A DNA stretch of 64,000 nucleotides from CBDEVH01 sp965243565 (GTDB lineage Bacteria; Pseudomonadota; Gammaproteobacteria; Tethybacterales; Persebacteraceae): assembly GCA_965243565.1 (NCBI GenBank), contig OZ251571.1:434001-498000 (forward strand), given 5' to 3'. Each line of letters opens with the position of its first letter. Position 1 is the first letter of the stretch. Shown one piece after another: positions 1 to 8,943 of this stretch. The notes below the pieces were generated by a model, which was not told the origin of the DNA, made no database searches, and was given only the letters and a program-made list of their open reading frames with translations. The translations under genes were made by a program, and so were the position numbers.

Positions 1-294
1 TTTTAGAATTTGCACATCGCCCGATGATACGGTGGTATTGCCGTAAGATGATACGGTCATAAAATCCACTTCAACTGGTATGGTTAATAGGCGCACTAAA
101 TCGGCAATAAAGATAAATGAGCCACGCAACAAACCTATTACCACTAATTTTTCGGTATCGCGGTAATGTTCGTTAATTTCTTTGGCTAAAACACGCAGAC
201 GCGCATCAATACGGTCTTTGTCTATCAGTGTGTGAATGGTTTGAACACCGTCTTGGGTTAGGACACTGGGCTTTTGATATTTTGTTTTATCCAT
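1..294 (-). CDS. hpt: Hypoxanthine phosphoribosyltransferase, N-terminal part (runs off the window)
   Basis: The 98 visible residues start at an ATG at 294 and read off the left edge. They match the N-terminal half of the purine-salvage phosphoribosyltransferase that turns hypoxanthine or guanine plus PRPP into IMP or GMP. The visible core is GLLRGSFIFIADLVR, the loop of the family that contacts pyrophosphate, followed by VDFMTVSSYGN, the conserved flexible-loop region. The PRPP-binding acidic motif would lie beyond the edge. It lies downstream of trpE-trpG and purA on the same strand; a hisZ-purA-phosphoribosyltransferase order is common in beta/gammaproteobacteria and fits a purine role. 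A related Hpt-like enzyme of unknown substrate cannot be excluded from half a protein. Confidence 0.85.
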   Translation of the reverse strand, partial: MDKTKYQKPSVLTQDGVQTIHTLIDKDRIDARLRVLAKEINEHYRDTEKLVVIGLLRGSFIFIADLVRLLTIPVEVDFMTVSSYGNTTVSSGDVQILK

Positions 295-314
295 TGATAC
301 GTTAGTTTGGTTTG

Positions 315-935
315 TTATAGAGGTAATTTTTCAAGTAATTTTTGTTGGCAGATTGTTAAAAAATTACGAATAAGTAGTTGTCCGTGCCGAGTGGCAAAAG
401 ATTCTGGGTGAAATTGCAAGCCATAAATCGGGTGATCTTTGTGCTCAATAGCCATTAAGGTTTGTTGGTTTTTTTCGGTAACATAAGCCGATAAATGTAG
501 GCATGACGGAATAGGTTGGTCTAAATCAGCACAAATTGAGTGATAGCGCATAACTGGCGTTTGATTGGGAACATTGACAAAAAGCGGGTTATTGCCAACA
601 ATATCAATTTTACTGACTTTGCCATGAACTGGTTCATCGCTTACCTTTAGTTTGCCACCAAACGCATGATATATGCCCTGAAAACCAAGACAAATGCCTA
701 GTATTGGTGTGCCTTTGCCGCCTTCATTGGCGATGATGTTGGCATTATGCCCGAAGTAATTGACATCTTCAGGAGAGCCGGGACCGGGGCTGATAACAAT
801 GCCATCATAGGCACTGACATCATTTAGGCTGGGGTGGTCGTTACGAATCACCTTGACCGTAGCCGCCTCTGCTTCAAGTAGATGCAATAAATTATGAGTA
901 AAGGAATCGTAGTTGTCCACTAGGAGAATATTCAT
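315..935 (-). CDS. trpG: Anthranilate synthase component II (glutamine amidotransferase)
   Basis: A class I glutamine amidotransferase of 206 residues that supplies ammonia from glutamine to TrpE in the first step of tryptophan synthesis. The catalytic triad is visible: Cys82 in GICLGFQ, and His176 and Glu178 in LQFHPES. The oxyanion region SPGPGSPED is at about 49-57. It overlaps the end of trpE by four bases (ATGA-type coupling), so the two subunits are translationally coupled. In many bacteria one such subunit serves both anthranilate and aminodeoxychorismate synthases; no pabB is in the window, so a dual role is possible. Length is normal for the family. Confidence 0.92.
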   Translation of the reverse strand: MNILLVDNYDSFTHNLLHLLEAEAATVKVIRNDHPSLNDVSAYDGIVISPGPGSPEDVNYFGHNANIIANEGGKGTPILGICLGFQGIYHAFGGKLKVSDEPVHGKVSKIDIVGNNPLFVNVPNQTPVMRYHSICADLDQPIPSCLHLSAYVTEKNQQTLMAIEHKDHPIYGLQFHPESFATRHGQLLIRNFLTICQQKLLEKLPL

Positions 936-2356
936 TCTTGCGATCCTAATTCTCTTAGTGTTTGTTGCATTGCGGCTAGTTTATTGGTTACTTCATTGTA
1001 TTCTTTTTCGGCAACGGAATCAAAAACAACACCAGCCGATGTTTGGGCGTAGCAGTTGTCTTGATGACAAAATATACTGCGAATGGGTAGGCAAAAATCG
1101 CAATCACCAGATAAGCTAAACCGTCCGACGGCACCGCCATAAACACCGCGTGGGGTGGATTCATTACCATCGATAATTTTAATGGTTTCTAGCTTGGGTG
1201 CTCCCGTAACCACGCCACCGGGAAATATGGCAGCCAGCACGTCATAAGCACTTTTATTGGGTTGTTGAATACCAGTAATATTGGATACAATGTGTTGAAC
1301 ATGGCTAAATTTGATGATGTACATCAAGTCGGAAATTTTAACGGTTTGGGGAAGGCACACCCGTGATAAGTCGTTGCGATGTAAATCGACCAACATATTA
1401 TGTTCGGCAATTTCTTTGAGATTGGTTAGCAGCTGTCGTGCCAGCTCGGTGTCTTCTGCGTCGCTTTTACCGCGGTGAATAGTACCAGCGGTAGGGGTGG
1501 TAAGCACTTGCCCTTGATTGCTTGAAATTAATATTTCGGGACTGGCACCAAAAATCTCTTCGACATCGTTTTTAACATAAAACATGTAAGGGCTGGGGTT
1601 AATTTGGCGTAGGCGGTTGTAAATGGCGATTTTATCTCCCTGAATGTCATACAGTGATTTAAAACCGACTTCGGATTGAAAAGAATACCCTTGTCGAATT
1701 TTTTCGCGCGTGGACTCAACCGCTTGTAAAAAGTTTTCTTTGGTTTCGCTGTGTCCTAAAAATTGAACACTTTTTAATGTATTGGGGATATCATAAGCAC
1801 TTGCGGCTTTTAGTAGTGATTGTGCGAGTTCTAGCCGATTTTCGCCATACGTATAATAAGTGAGGGTTTGAGTTGTTGTATCAAACAGTAGCCCATCGGT
1901 ATATAAGCACAACTGAAAAGGTTTAAACAAAGCATGTTCTTTTAGTTGTAAGCTTGGTTCAAAATAATTAACCGCTTCGTGCGAAAAATAACCGATAAGT
2001 CCGCCCTGATGCGGCGTACCAGCAAAATTAAAGGGGAATTGCTCTGCTATAAAGTGGTAGGCATTGGTGGTGTTATAGTCAACAGAAGCGGTATTGCTTT
2101 GCCCTGTTAGTTGTTCAATAGCGGCAGGTTTGCCTTGTATCGTAACGGTGTTTTGTCGTGCGCTAATTTTTGCCAACGGTGCGAACCCCAAACTAAAATA
2201 GCGATCTTGGTGCCGTGGATGTGAGAGTGATTCAAAATAATAACAATCATCACATTGCGATTTAACATAGGCAAACAGCCGATAAATATCAACATCATGG
2301 GCAATGACAGTCTCAATTGGCTCGGGACGAATAAAATCTAAACAAATATCAGCCAT
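932..2356 (-). CDS. trpE: Anthranilate synthase component I
   Basis: This 474-residue chorismate-binding enzyme makes anthranilate from chorismate with ammonia from TrpG. The C-terminal catalytic domain shows PTAGT at 288-292, where the Ala position separates TrpE from PabB (which has Lys), then HNMLVDLHRNDLSR at about 319-332 and the FPGGVVTGAPK segment. The N-terminal region has FESLSHPRHQDRY in the place of the tryptophan-binding LLES motif; Glu and Ser are retained but the preceding leucines are Tyr/Phe, so feedback control may differ. trpE-trpG is an isolated pair; trpD-trpC lie about 25 kb away on the other strand and trpF/B/A are not in the window. No leader peptide or attenuator was recognised upstream, where purA ends 18 bases before the start. 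Confidence 0.92.
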   Translation of the reverse strand: MADICLDFIRPEPIETVIAHDVDIYRLFAYVKSQCDDCYYFESLSHPRHQDRYFSLGFAPLAKISARQNTVTIQGKPAAIEQLTGQSNTASVDYNTTNAYHFIAEQFPFNFAGTPHQGGLIGYFSHEAVNYFEPSLQLKEHALFKPFQLCLYTDGLLFDTTTQTLTYYTYGENRLELAQSLLKAASAYDIPNTLKSVQFLGHSETKENFLQAVESTREKIRQGYSFQSEVGFKSLYDIQGDKIAIYNRLRQINPSPYMFYVKNDVEEIFGASPEILISSNQGQVLTTPTAGTIHRGKSDAEDTELARQLLTNLKEIAEHNMLVDLHRNDLSRVCLPQTVKISDLMYIIKFSHVQHIVSNITGIQQPNKSAYDVLAAIFPGGVVTGAPKLETIKIIDGNESTPRGVYGGAVGRFSLSGDCDFCLPIRSIFCHQDNCYAQTSAGVVFDSVAEKEYNEVTNKLAAMQQTLRELGSQE

Positions 2357-2374
2357 TGGTATTTTTAATACAAT

Positions 2375-3667
2375 TTATACAAAGACGGGGTTATTGGTAA
2401 TAGTGGCATTGCGGTCGGGACCAGTCGAAATAATATCAATTTTTGCTTGACAAAGTTCTTCGACAGTGGCAATAAACTGTTTTGCAGCGTCTGGTAAATC
2501 GCCTATATCGGTTGCATCGGCAAGCGATTGCGGTGCCCACCCTTGCATTGTTTTGTAAATTGGTTGGCAGTGCTGTAATTGTGATGCATCGGCTGGTGGC
2601 AATGACAGTGTTTTTCCGTTTAGTGTGTAGTCGGTACAAATTTTTATCTCTTGAAAAGTGTCGAGAACATCCATTTTAGTGATGATAAGATTCTTACATC
2701 CGTTTAATCGTAAAGCATGGCGGATAAGTGGAATATCTATCCAACCACAACGGCGAGGCCGTTGTGTGGTTGAGCCAAACTCACAACCGCGTTCGGCAAG
2801 TATTTTGCCATTATCATCCAGTAATTCGGTAGGGAATGGACCATTGCCCACTCGTGTGCAGTAGCTCTTTATAACGCCAAACACTTTGGGGGATAAATCA
2901 ATCCCCAAACCGCTAACACTGGCGGCAACCAAACAACTAGCAGAGGTAGCGTACGGGTAGGTGCCTTGTTCGATATCCAGCAACGTACCTTGCGCACCTT
3001 CCAGTAAAATAACATCTTGTTGGTTTTTGGCATTTTCCAAGCGGTCGGCGATGTTATCGCAAAGATAAGGAGCCAGTGCCTCGGCCTGTTGACAAAGATC
3101 ATCGTAAATGCGTTTTTCATCCAATGGTGCAACACCATGATACGCCAGTAAATGGTTATAGTACTGAATATTGGTTGTCAATAAGGCAGCACAATTACCA
3201 TTGTATAAATCGTAAAAACGAATCGCCCGCCGTCCGATTTTGTCTTCGTGGGCGGGACCAATCCCACGTTTGGTCGTGCCAATTTGTCCTTTCACCTCAC
3301 GTGCGTTATCTAGGGCGATATGGTATGGCAGGATTAATGTAGCATTACTCGCAACAAACAATCTATTGAGAATATCAAACCCTTGCGCTTCGAGTATGCT
3401 GATTTCTTTTTGTAAATCGGGCGGTGAAACAACCACACCATTGCCAATATAGCACTTGGCTTTAGGGTGTAATATGCCAGACGGCAACAAATGCAGCACA
3501 TGTTTTTTGCCATCGACAATAAGCGTATGTCCGGCATTGTGTCCACCTTGAAAACGGGCGACATGGCTTGCCATTTCCGCCAAGCAATCAACGATTTTGC
3601 CTTTTCCTTCATCGCCCCATTGCAAACCGATGATGGCGGCGGTGGTTATTTTTCTTGTAGAATCCAT
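2375..3667 (-). CDS. purA: Adenylosuccinate synthase
   Basis: PurA joins IMP and aspartate using GTP, the first committed step from IMP to AMP. At 430 residues it has the usual length. The P-loop-like GDEGKGK is at 18-24 with catalytic Asp19, and the second catalytic residue His47 is in GGHNAGHT. GTTKRGIGPAHEDK (IMP-binding loop) and GVIKSYCTRVGNGPFPTE (aspartate loop region) are present. The ATG at 3667 lies within the last codons of hisZ, a 22-base overlap that suggests coupled translation. hisZ-purA is a recurring neighbour pair in proteobacteria. Confidence 0.97.
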   Translation of the reverse strand: MDSTRKITTAAIIGLQWGDEGKGKIVDCLAEMASHVARFQGGHNAGHTLIVDGKKHVLHLLPSGILHPKAKCYIGNGVVVSPPDLQKEISILEAQGFDILNRLFVASNATLILPYHIALDNAREVKGQIGTTKRGIGPAHEDKIGRRAIRFYDLYNGNCAALLTTNIQYYNHLLAYHGVAPLDEKRIYDDLCQQAEALAPYLCDNIADRLENAKNQQDVILLEGAQGTLLDIEQGTYPYATSASCLVAASVSGLGIDLSPKVFGVIKSYCTRVGNGPFPTELLDDNGKILAERGCEFGSTTQRPRRCGWIDIPLIRHALRLNGCKNLIITKMDVLDTFQEIKICTDYTLNGKTLSLPPADASQLQHCQPIYKTMQGWAPQSLADATDIGDLPDAAKQFIATVEELCQAKIDIISTGPDRNATITNNPVFV

Positions 3668-4746
3668 TGATTATTCTTCTTTTTTATAAAGGGAGGGACA
3701 GTTGGATTTTCAATCATAAAATTAATTTTTCTACCCGAGCGTTGCAATGACTGAACCATTTGTAACCAATCATTATCATCACCCACCAACGGCACTGCAA
3801 CGGACCTAACATCTGGCAACAATGGTGTTTTTTCTGCTAATAATCGTAAATCTAGGCTAAAGCCAACCGCTTCGTTATCATTGTCAGTGCGATAGCGGCC
3901 GCCATAAGCCACCACATCATCAGCATCATAAAGTTTAAAAACCAAACCGCTATGATAACCATGACTACCCAAATGCGAAAAATTGATTCTGACATTGGCA
4001 CCGCTACTTTCGAGCTGTCGCGAAATAAAAAACAATTGCGAAAAAATGGCATCATCCACCGCATGGCTAAAAGACTGCACTTTATCGGGAGAAAAATGAG
4101 AATCATTAATTAACTGCTTAATTATGTTTATTTTGTCTTGGGCAATAACGCCATTGGCAGCATAAGCATCCAACGCTGCATTGTTGCGGTTTCCTATATG
4201 ATATGCAATCTGTTCTTTGAGATGACTTGCATCGGCAAGCAGCGGCTCAAAAATAGTGGCATGTCCAATATCTACCAGCACATTGTCAATGCCAATAGAA
4301 TGCAATACATCCAACACTGTCGAAATAATCTCCCAATCGCTATAAGGGGCATCCATGCCAAAAATCTCTGCACCCAGTTGCAGACCTTCGCGTGATTCCC
4401 AAGGTTGTGCGGGGCGTGTATAAAGCGTGGGACCACAATAACAATAACGCCGAATAGCCTCTTGTTGTGGATACGTCGAATCAAAACGAGCAATCTGCGG
4501 CGTATGGTCGGCACGAATCCCCAAAGTACGCTCTGACAATGTATCGGCTAGTTTAAACGTTTTAATATCCAAATCCTTCGTATAGCCAATTAATGTCTCG
4601 ATATGCTCTACCAAAGGCGGAATAACCATCTTGTAGTTATGTTGCATCAACCAATTTAGGGCAATATGCCGACAATTCTCAATGCGATGTGCTAAAGCAG
4701 GCTGTGCATCATCAAGATATTCGGGTGTTAACAACGGATTCAACAT
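3646..4746 (-). CDS. hisZ: ATP phosphoribosyltransferase regulatory subunit
   Basis: A histidyl-tRNA synthetase-like protein of 366 residues. HisZ does not charge tRNA; it binds the short form of HisG and gives the first enzyme of histidine synthesis its activity and histidine feedback. The class II synthetase-like fold shows in the early PPLVEHIETL segment, in FKLADTLSERTLGIRADHTPQ (motif 2-like) and in the late GGRYR and GFSLDLR segments. The short length and lack of an anticodon-binding domain separate it from HisS. It heads the hisZ-purA pair. Its presence implies a short-form hisG elsewhere in the genome. Confidence 0.9.
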   Translation of the reverse strand: MLNPLLTPEYLDDAQPALAHRIENCRHIALNWLMQHNYKMVIPPLVEHIETLIGYTKDLDIKTFKLADTLSERTLGIRADHTPQIARFDSTYPQQEAIRRYCYCGPTLYTRPAQPWESREGLQLGAEIFGMDAPYSDWEIISTVLDVLHSIGIDNVLVDIGHATIFEPLLADASHLKEQIAYHIGNRNNAALDAYAANGVIAQDKINIIKQLINDSHFSPDKVQSFSHAVDDAIFSQLFFISRQLESSGANVRINFSHLGSHGYHSGLVFKLYDADDVVAYGGRYRTDNDNEAVGFSLDLRLLAEKTPLLPDVRSVAVPLVGDDNDWLQMVQSLQRSGRKINFMIENPTVPPFIKKKNNQWILQEK

Positions 4747-5030
4747 AAGTTACATATTATACTACTCACAGAGTGAGCAAATAAAGCAAATACCACCGTC
4801 TTAATCGCTTTATATCCATAAATTGACCATAACACTATCCCTTATCGCTTATTCGCTAAAATTTTCTAAAGACAGATTTTATAGGTAGAATGCAAAGCAT
4901 AATTCACGCCTTATAAAAATAAAACATTATTTACAATAGTAGCTAAAGCGAATATTGTAAATAATTATCCTGTAAAATCAGGTACTTTTAAAAAAAACTT
5001 CAAACCCATCCGCTAACACTATAAAAACTC
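4747..5030. other. Divergent intergenic region between hisZ and fpr
   Basis: 284 AT-rich bases separate the divergent hisZ and fpr starts, so promoters for both must be here. No tRNA-like or protein-coding segment is visible. The only ordered structure is the 12-bp inverted repeat listed separately. The fpr start is preceded by a weak ribosome-binding region rather than a clear AGGAGG. Confidence 0.5.
4926..4965. repeat. Perfect 12-bp inverted repeat (ATTATTTACAAT / ATTGTAAATAAT)
   Basis: The left arm 4926-4937 and right arm 4954-4965 are exact reverse complements separated by 16 bases. The arms are AT-rich and there is no T-tract, so a terminator is unlikely. The position, about 70 bases upstream of fpr in a divergent intergenic region, would suit a regulator site or an mRNA leader structure. 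The arm sequence does not match a box that I recognise. Confidence 0.5.
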
Positions 5031-5783
5031 ATGGTAAACGCTATCACTGGCACCGTTATTTCACAAAAACAATGGTCCGACAAATTATTTTCAATTCGCA
5101 TCAAAGCCACCATTAACCCATTTGAATCAGGTCAATTCGGTCGTATTGGTTTGGCATTAAACGCGGACGAAGCTCCTGTTATGCGTCCTTATTCCTTTGT
5201 TAGTACGCCCGATGATAACCACGTAGAATTTTATTACTCCATCGTTGAGGGCGGTTTATTAACACCTGTGCTACCCACCCTCAAAGCGGGCGATGAAATA
5301 TTAATCAACGAAAAAGTCAACGGCTTTTTGGTATTATCCGAAATTCCCGAAGCCGAGCAACTATGGATGATTTCCACTGGAACTGGCATAGGACCATTTA
5401 TATCCATATTAAAATCCCCCACCGTCTGGCAGCGATTTCGTCATATCGTACTGGTACATTCCGTCCGTTATGTTACCGACTTAAGCTATCGCGAAGAAAT
5501 TGAAACATTCAACACAAAAGGCAGCGAAGGACAATTTCAGTATGTCCCCTTTGTATCGCGTGAAGTCACGGACTATTCAATACACGGTCGAATCCCCGAC
5601 AATATACAAAACAAAGCACTATTTGAAAAAACAAGGCTATCCATATCGCCCGAAAAATCTCAATTTATGATGTGTGGCAACCCGGGCATGGTAAAAGACA
5701 CCATCGCCATGCTAGAAGAACAAGGCTTTGTCCGCAATCGTCGCAGAAAACCCGGGCAGTTAACCATGGAAAACTATTGGTAA
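5031..5783 (+). CDS. fpr: Ferredoxin/flavodoxin-NADP+ reductase
   Basis: An FAD enzyme of 250 residues that passes electrons between NADPH and ferredoxin or flavodoxin, serving redox-cofactor biosynthesis and oxidative-stress responses. It has the bacterial Fpr layout: FAD-binding RPYSFVSTP at about 48-56, NADP-binding GTGIGPF at about 122-128, and CGNPGMV near 219. The C-terminus ends in Tyr-Trp, as in the short bacterial subclass where the terminal aromatic stacks on FAD. It stands alone with its own upstream region, with a DM13-type membrane protein 39 bases downstream. Confidence 0.93.
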   Translation: MVNAITGTVISQKQWSDKLFSIRIKATINPFESGQFGRIGLALNADEAPVMRPYSFVSTPDDNHVEFYYSIVEGGLLTPVLPTLKAGDEILINEKVNGFLVLSEIPEAEQLWMISTGTGIGPFISILKSPTVWQRFRHIVLVHSVRYVTDLSYREEIETFNTKGSEGQFQYVPFVSREVTDYSIHGRIPDNIQNKALFEKTRLSISPEKSQFMMCGNPGMVKDTIAMLEEQGFVRNRRRKPGQLTMENYW

Positions 5784-5822
5784 AAAACGAAAAAAGCAAT
5801 CTATGAACAGTATAATAAACTC

Positions 5823-6314
5823 ATGAAACAAAAAATATTCTTTTTTATTATCGGTGGTATTTTAGGGGTTATTGCTGGGGCTGGCGGTATGTTGATAGCC
5901 TTTCCCTTTGTCTTTCCGCCCCCCATATTAAACGAATCAATCCACGACATCGCCGCTGATACGCAAGAACTAAAGCAAGTAACGCTACGTGATGACATAG
6001 GGCAGGACGGTGGACATTGGGGGCGTGGCTCGATAAAAATTTACCAAAAAAGCGATGGTGATATTTATTTAGAAATGCAAGAAGACTTTATTGTAGGTCC
6101 CGGTCCTAACTTTTGGATATATCTAAACACCACAACAGACATCATAGACGAAGAAGCATTTTTAGCCGACACCGCTCGCATAAAAATCCAAAAACTCAAA
6201 AGTTTTGAAGGCTCGCAAGTCTATAAAATAAAAGCCTCACACTATAAACAAGCCAAATCCATCACCATTTGGTGCGACACCTTTAATCAATTCATCGCCT
6301 CTACCAACATTTAA
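5823..6314 (+). CDS. Membrane-anchored DM13-domain protein
   Basis: This 163-residue protein has one N-terminal hydrophobic segment (about 4-32) that would act as a signal anchor, placing the rest in the periplasm. The remainder resembles the DM13 domain: a glycine-rich start (GGHWGRGSIKIYQ), a central GPGPNFWIYLN, and a final SITIWCDTFNQFIAS carrying the conserved Cys. DM13 domains have been proposed to act in extracellular redox or electron transfer, so a role beside the reductase fpr would make sense, but that link is inference. No function is established for bacterial members of this size. Confidence 0.7.
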   Translation: MKQKIFFFIIGGILGVIAGAGGMLIAFPFVFPPPILNESIHDIAADTQELKQVTLRDDIGQDGGHWGRGSIKIYQKSDGDIYLEMQEDFIVGPGPNFWIYLNTTTDIIDEEAFLADTARIKIQKLKSFEGSQVYKIKASHYKQAKSITIWCDTFNQFIASTNI

Positions 6315-6427
6315 AAGCACTAGGTTGGTATAAAAATAACACCCAACCAGATGATATAGTATTAGTAACGGAAGTCAAATAAAGGATATATTTTCAATAC
6401 CAATAAACCAGTCAATTAATAATCTGT

Positions 6428-6483
6428 GATGTTGTGATGTTGTGATGGTGCTATACTTGACTATTATTGTTGATAAATAGGAG
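6428..6483 (+). promoter_or_regulatory. Candidate promoter and ribosome-binding site of sucCD
   Basis: TGCTATACT at 6449-6457 is an extended -10 element (TG-n-TATACT). AGGAG at 6479-6483, 10 bases before the ATG at 6494, fixes the sucC start and rules against the in-frame TTG at 6467. An eight-base repeat (GATGTTGT twice plus GATGG, 6428-6448) lies directly upstream, where a -35 box would be; no good -35 hexamer is visible. Confidence 0.45.
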
Positions 6484-6493
6484 ATTAAACACG

Positions 6494-7666
6494 ATGAAAA
6501 TACACGAATACCAAGGCAAGGAATTATTCCGCCAATACGACATTGCGGTACCGAATGGTATTGCTTGTATGTCTTTAGCCGAAGCCGAACAAGCAATAGA
6601 TGCGATGCAAACAAATGTATGGGTGGTAAAGGCCCAAATTCATGCAGGCGGTCGTGGTAAAGGGGGCGGTGTCCTTGTAACCAAAACGGTAGAAGCCGCC
6701 AAAGCCGCAGCCCGTGATATTTTTGGTATGCGTTTGGTAACGCATCAAACGGGCAGCGGCGGACAAACAGTTCGGCGTTTGCTAATAGAAGGGGGTGCAG
6801 CCATTGCTGATGAGCTATATTTGGCTTTTGTGGTTGATCGTGGAAAGCAACAAGTGGTGTTAATGTTATCATCCGAAGGTGGAATGGACATTGAAGAAGT
6901 AGCCGCCAATACTCCTGATAAAATTCATAAGATATGGATAGAGCCGAAGATTGGCATTGACAAAGCCGCCATTGCAGCGTTGATGCGTGAGGTCGGTATT
7001 GCCAATGAAGCAATAGATGAAGCGGTGCAAATGGTGATTAAATTATACGATTTATTTTTAGAAAAAGATGCGTCATTGGTGGAAATTAACCCTTTGGTGA
7101 TAACTGAAAATAAAACCGTGATGGCATTGGATTCAAAAATTACTTTTGACGATAATGCGCTGTACCGTCATCCTGACATTCAAGAATTAATTGACACAGA
7201 CGAAGAAGATCCAACCGAGCTAGAAGCCGCCGAATATGATTTATCGTATATTTCGCTTGATGGCAATATAGGCTGTATGGTTAATGGGGCAGGGCTGGCA
7301 ATGGCGACGATGGACATTATTAAACTCTATGGTGGCGACCCTGCTAACTTTTTGGATGTAGGTGGTGGTGCTGGCACTGAGCAAGTAAAAGCAGCTTTTA
7401 AACTGATGCTTAAAAACACCTCAACCAAAGCCATTCTCATCAATATTTTTGGTGGTATTATGCGGTGCGATGTCATTGCTGAAGGGGTTGTACAAGCGGT
7501 GCGTGAGGTTAATCTTTCGGTGCCGTTGGTTGTTCGCCTAGAAGGCACCAACGCCGCAGAGGGCAGGCAAATTTTAGCGTCCTCCGATTTTAAAATTATA
7601 ACCGCCGATTCAATGGCAGACGCCGCCAGTAAAGTGGTTGCTGTTGCCTGTATAGTAAAGGAATAA
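6494..7666 (+). CDS. sucC: Succinate-CoA ligase (ADP-forming) subunit beta
   Basis: The beta subunit of the TCA-cycle enzyme that interconverts succinyl-CoA and succinate with ATP formation. It begins MKIHEYQGKELFRQYDIAVP, the standard family start, and contains the ATP-grasp lysine segment VVKAQIHAGGRGKGGG near 45-60 and the late GGGAGTEQVK and NIFGGIMRCD segments of the CoA-ligase domain. 390 residues against about 388 in E. coli. It is followed four bases later by sucD; sucAB and the rest of the cycle are not here. Confidence 0.97.
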   Translation: MKIHEYQGKELFRQYDIAVPNGIACMSLAEAEQAIDAMQTNVWVVKAQIHAGGRGKGGGVLVTKTVEAAKAAARDIFGMRLVTHQTGSGGQTVRRLLIEGGAAIADELYLAFVVDRGKQQVVLMLSSEGGMDIEEVAANTPDKIHKIWIEPKIGIDKAAIAALMREVGIANEAIDEAVQMVIKLYDLFLEKDASLVEINPLVITENKTVMALDSKITFDDNALYRHPDIQELIDTDEEDPTELEAAEYDLSYISLDGNIGCMVNGAGLAMATMDIIKLYGGDPANFLDVGGGAGTEQVKAAFKLMLKNTSTKAILINIFGGIMRCDVIAEGVVQAVREVNLSVPLVVRLEGTNAAEGRQILASSDFKIITADSMADAASKVVAVACIVKE

Positions 7667-7669
7667 GTC

Positions 7670-8554
7670 ATGTCAATTTTAATTAATAAAGATAGCCGTG
7701 TTATTACACAAGGCATTACTGGTAAAACAGGGCAGTTTCATACGCGCCATTGTTTGGAATACGCCGAAGGAAAATCGTGTTTTTTAGCGGGCGTTACTCC
7801 TAACAAAGGCGGGCAAATATTTGAAGGCGTGCATATCTATAACACGGTGGCAGAAGCAAGGTTAGAAACCAACGCCAATACCTCTGTTATTTATGTACCA
7901 CCGCCCTTTGCCGCAGCGGCGATTGAAGAAGCAGTCGAAGCTGGTATTGCATTGGTAATTTGTATTACCGAAGGCATACCTGTTTTGGACATGGTACGTG
8001 TTCGCGATATGATGCGAGACAGTACGACGCGTTTGGTAGGTCCTAATTGTCCTGGGGTTATAACGCCTGACGAAATAAAAATTGGTATTATGCCGGGTTA
8101 TATTCATAAAAAAGGCAACATCGGTATTGTGTCGCGTTCGGGTACGTTAACTTACGAGGCAGTACATCAGGTAACACAAGTTGGTTTGGGGCAGTCTAGC
8201 TGTATTGGTATTGGTGGCGATCCGATTAATGGGCTCAAGCACCGTGATATTTTAGAATTATTTGAAAACGATGCCGATACATCTGCTGTTATTATGGTAG
8301 GTGAGATAGGGGGCAATGATGAAGAAGAAGCAGCAGAGTGGGCAAAGCATAACATGACCAAACCTGTGGTTGGTTTTATCGCTGGTGCAACTGCCCCAGC
8401 GGGCAAGCGCATGGGGCATGCTGGTGCTATTATTTCTGGTGGTCAGGGGACAGCCGCTGCCAAAATTGCCAAATTGGAATCGTGTGGTATTGCCACCACT
8501 CACAGCCCCGCAGAAATTGGTTCATTATTACTCCAAGTAATTGGTAAAAAATAA
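7670..8554 (+). CDS. sucD: Succinate-CoA ligase subunit alpha
   Basis: The alpha subunit carries the phosphohistidine intermediate and binds CoA through its N-terminal Rossmann-type domain. The phosphorylated His250 is in RMGHAGAIISGG, and the CoA-binding region QGITGKTGQFHT is at about 14-25. VGPNCPGVI at about 122-130 is also standard. 294 residues, the normal length. It forms a two-gene operon with sucC and is followed by a strong stem-loop at 8571-8604. Confidence 0.97.
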   Translation: MSILINKDSRVITQGITGKTGQFHTRHCLEYAEGKSCFLAGVTPNKGGQIFEGVHIYNTVAEARLETNANTSVIYVPPPFAAAAIEEAVEAGIALVICITEGIPVLDMVRVRDMMRDSTTRLVGPNCPGVITPDEIKIGIMPGYIHKKGNIGIVSRSGTLTYEAVHQVTQVGLGQSSCIGIGGDPINGLKHRDILELFENDADTSAVIMVGEIGGNDEEEAAEWAKHNMTKPVVGFIAGATAPAGKRMGHAGAIISGGQGTAAAKIAKLESCGIATTHSPAEIGSLLLQVIGKK

Positions 8555-8570
8555 AGTTTTTTCAAAAGCG

Positions 8571-8604
8571 CCTCATCATTTTTGTTTTTATAAAAATGAT
8601 GAGG
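8571..8604 (+). terminator. Strong stem-loop after sucD
   Basis: CCTCATCATTTTT (8571-8583) pairs perfectly with AAAAATGATGAGG (8592-8604) around an 8-base loop. It begins 17 bases after the sucD stop. There is no T-run after the 3' arm, so it may be an mRNA-stabilising or Rho-assisted end rather than a classical intrinsic terminator. Confidence 0.5.
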
Positions 8605-8943
8605 TAAATAATGAGGGGTTGTTATGATAACGTTGGGCAACATTTGGCTGTGACTATTTGGATACTTTGAATACTATTGTTCACGCAAATCAGTTGCGAG
8701 GGCTAGAAAATAGTTTGTTTATAAGTAGGCTATTACTAACCGTAAAAAAAAGTCCCACAGAAATAGCCCATAATTTGTTGAACCACTGTCAACGATGGTC
8801 GCCTTTGAATGCCGGAGGTATCTTTCAACAAAGGAAAGACGCACAAAAGGCATTGCAGGTAGCAACCTATTTTCATATTATTGGTTCACGATTATAAGAC
8901 CACTCTGCGGGAGTTATTATAATACGTCATTTTTCGACAAAAT
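8605..8943. other. Intergenic region without a convincing gene
   Basis: 339 bases lie between the sucD stem-loop and the 3' end of rmuC. A TTG-started frame at 8658-8897 (79 residues) is open, but it lacks a ribosome-binding site and recognisable motifs. No tRNA-like cloverleaf or terminator is evident. It could hold a decayed gene; nothing specific can be supported. Confidence 0.4.

Noticed and set aside
8658..8897. 79-residue open frame after sucD
   Set aside because: TTG start, no ribosome-binding site, no recognisable motif and no support from neighbours; reported only as intergenic.
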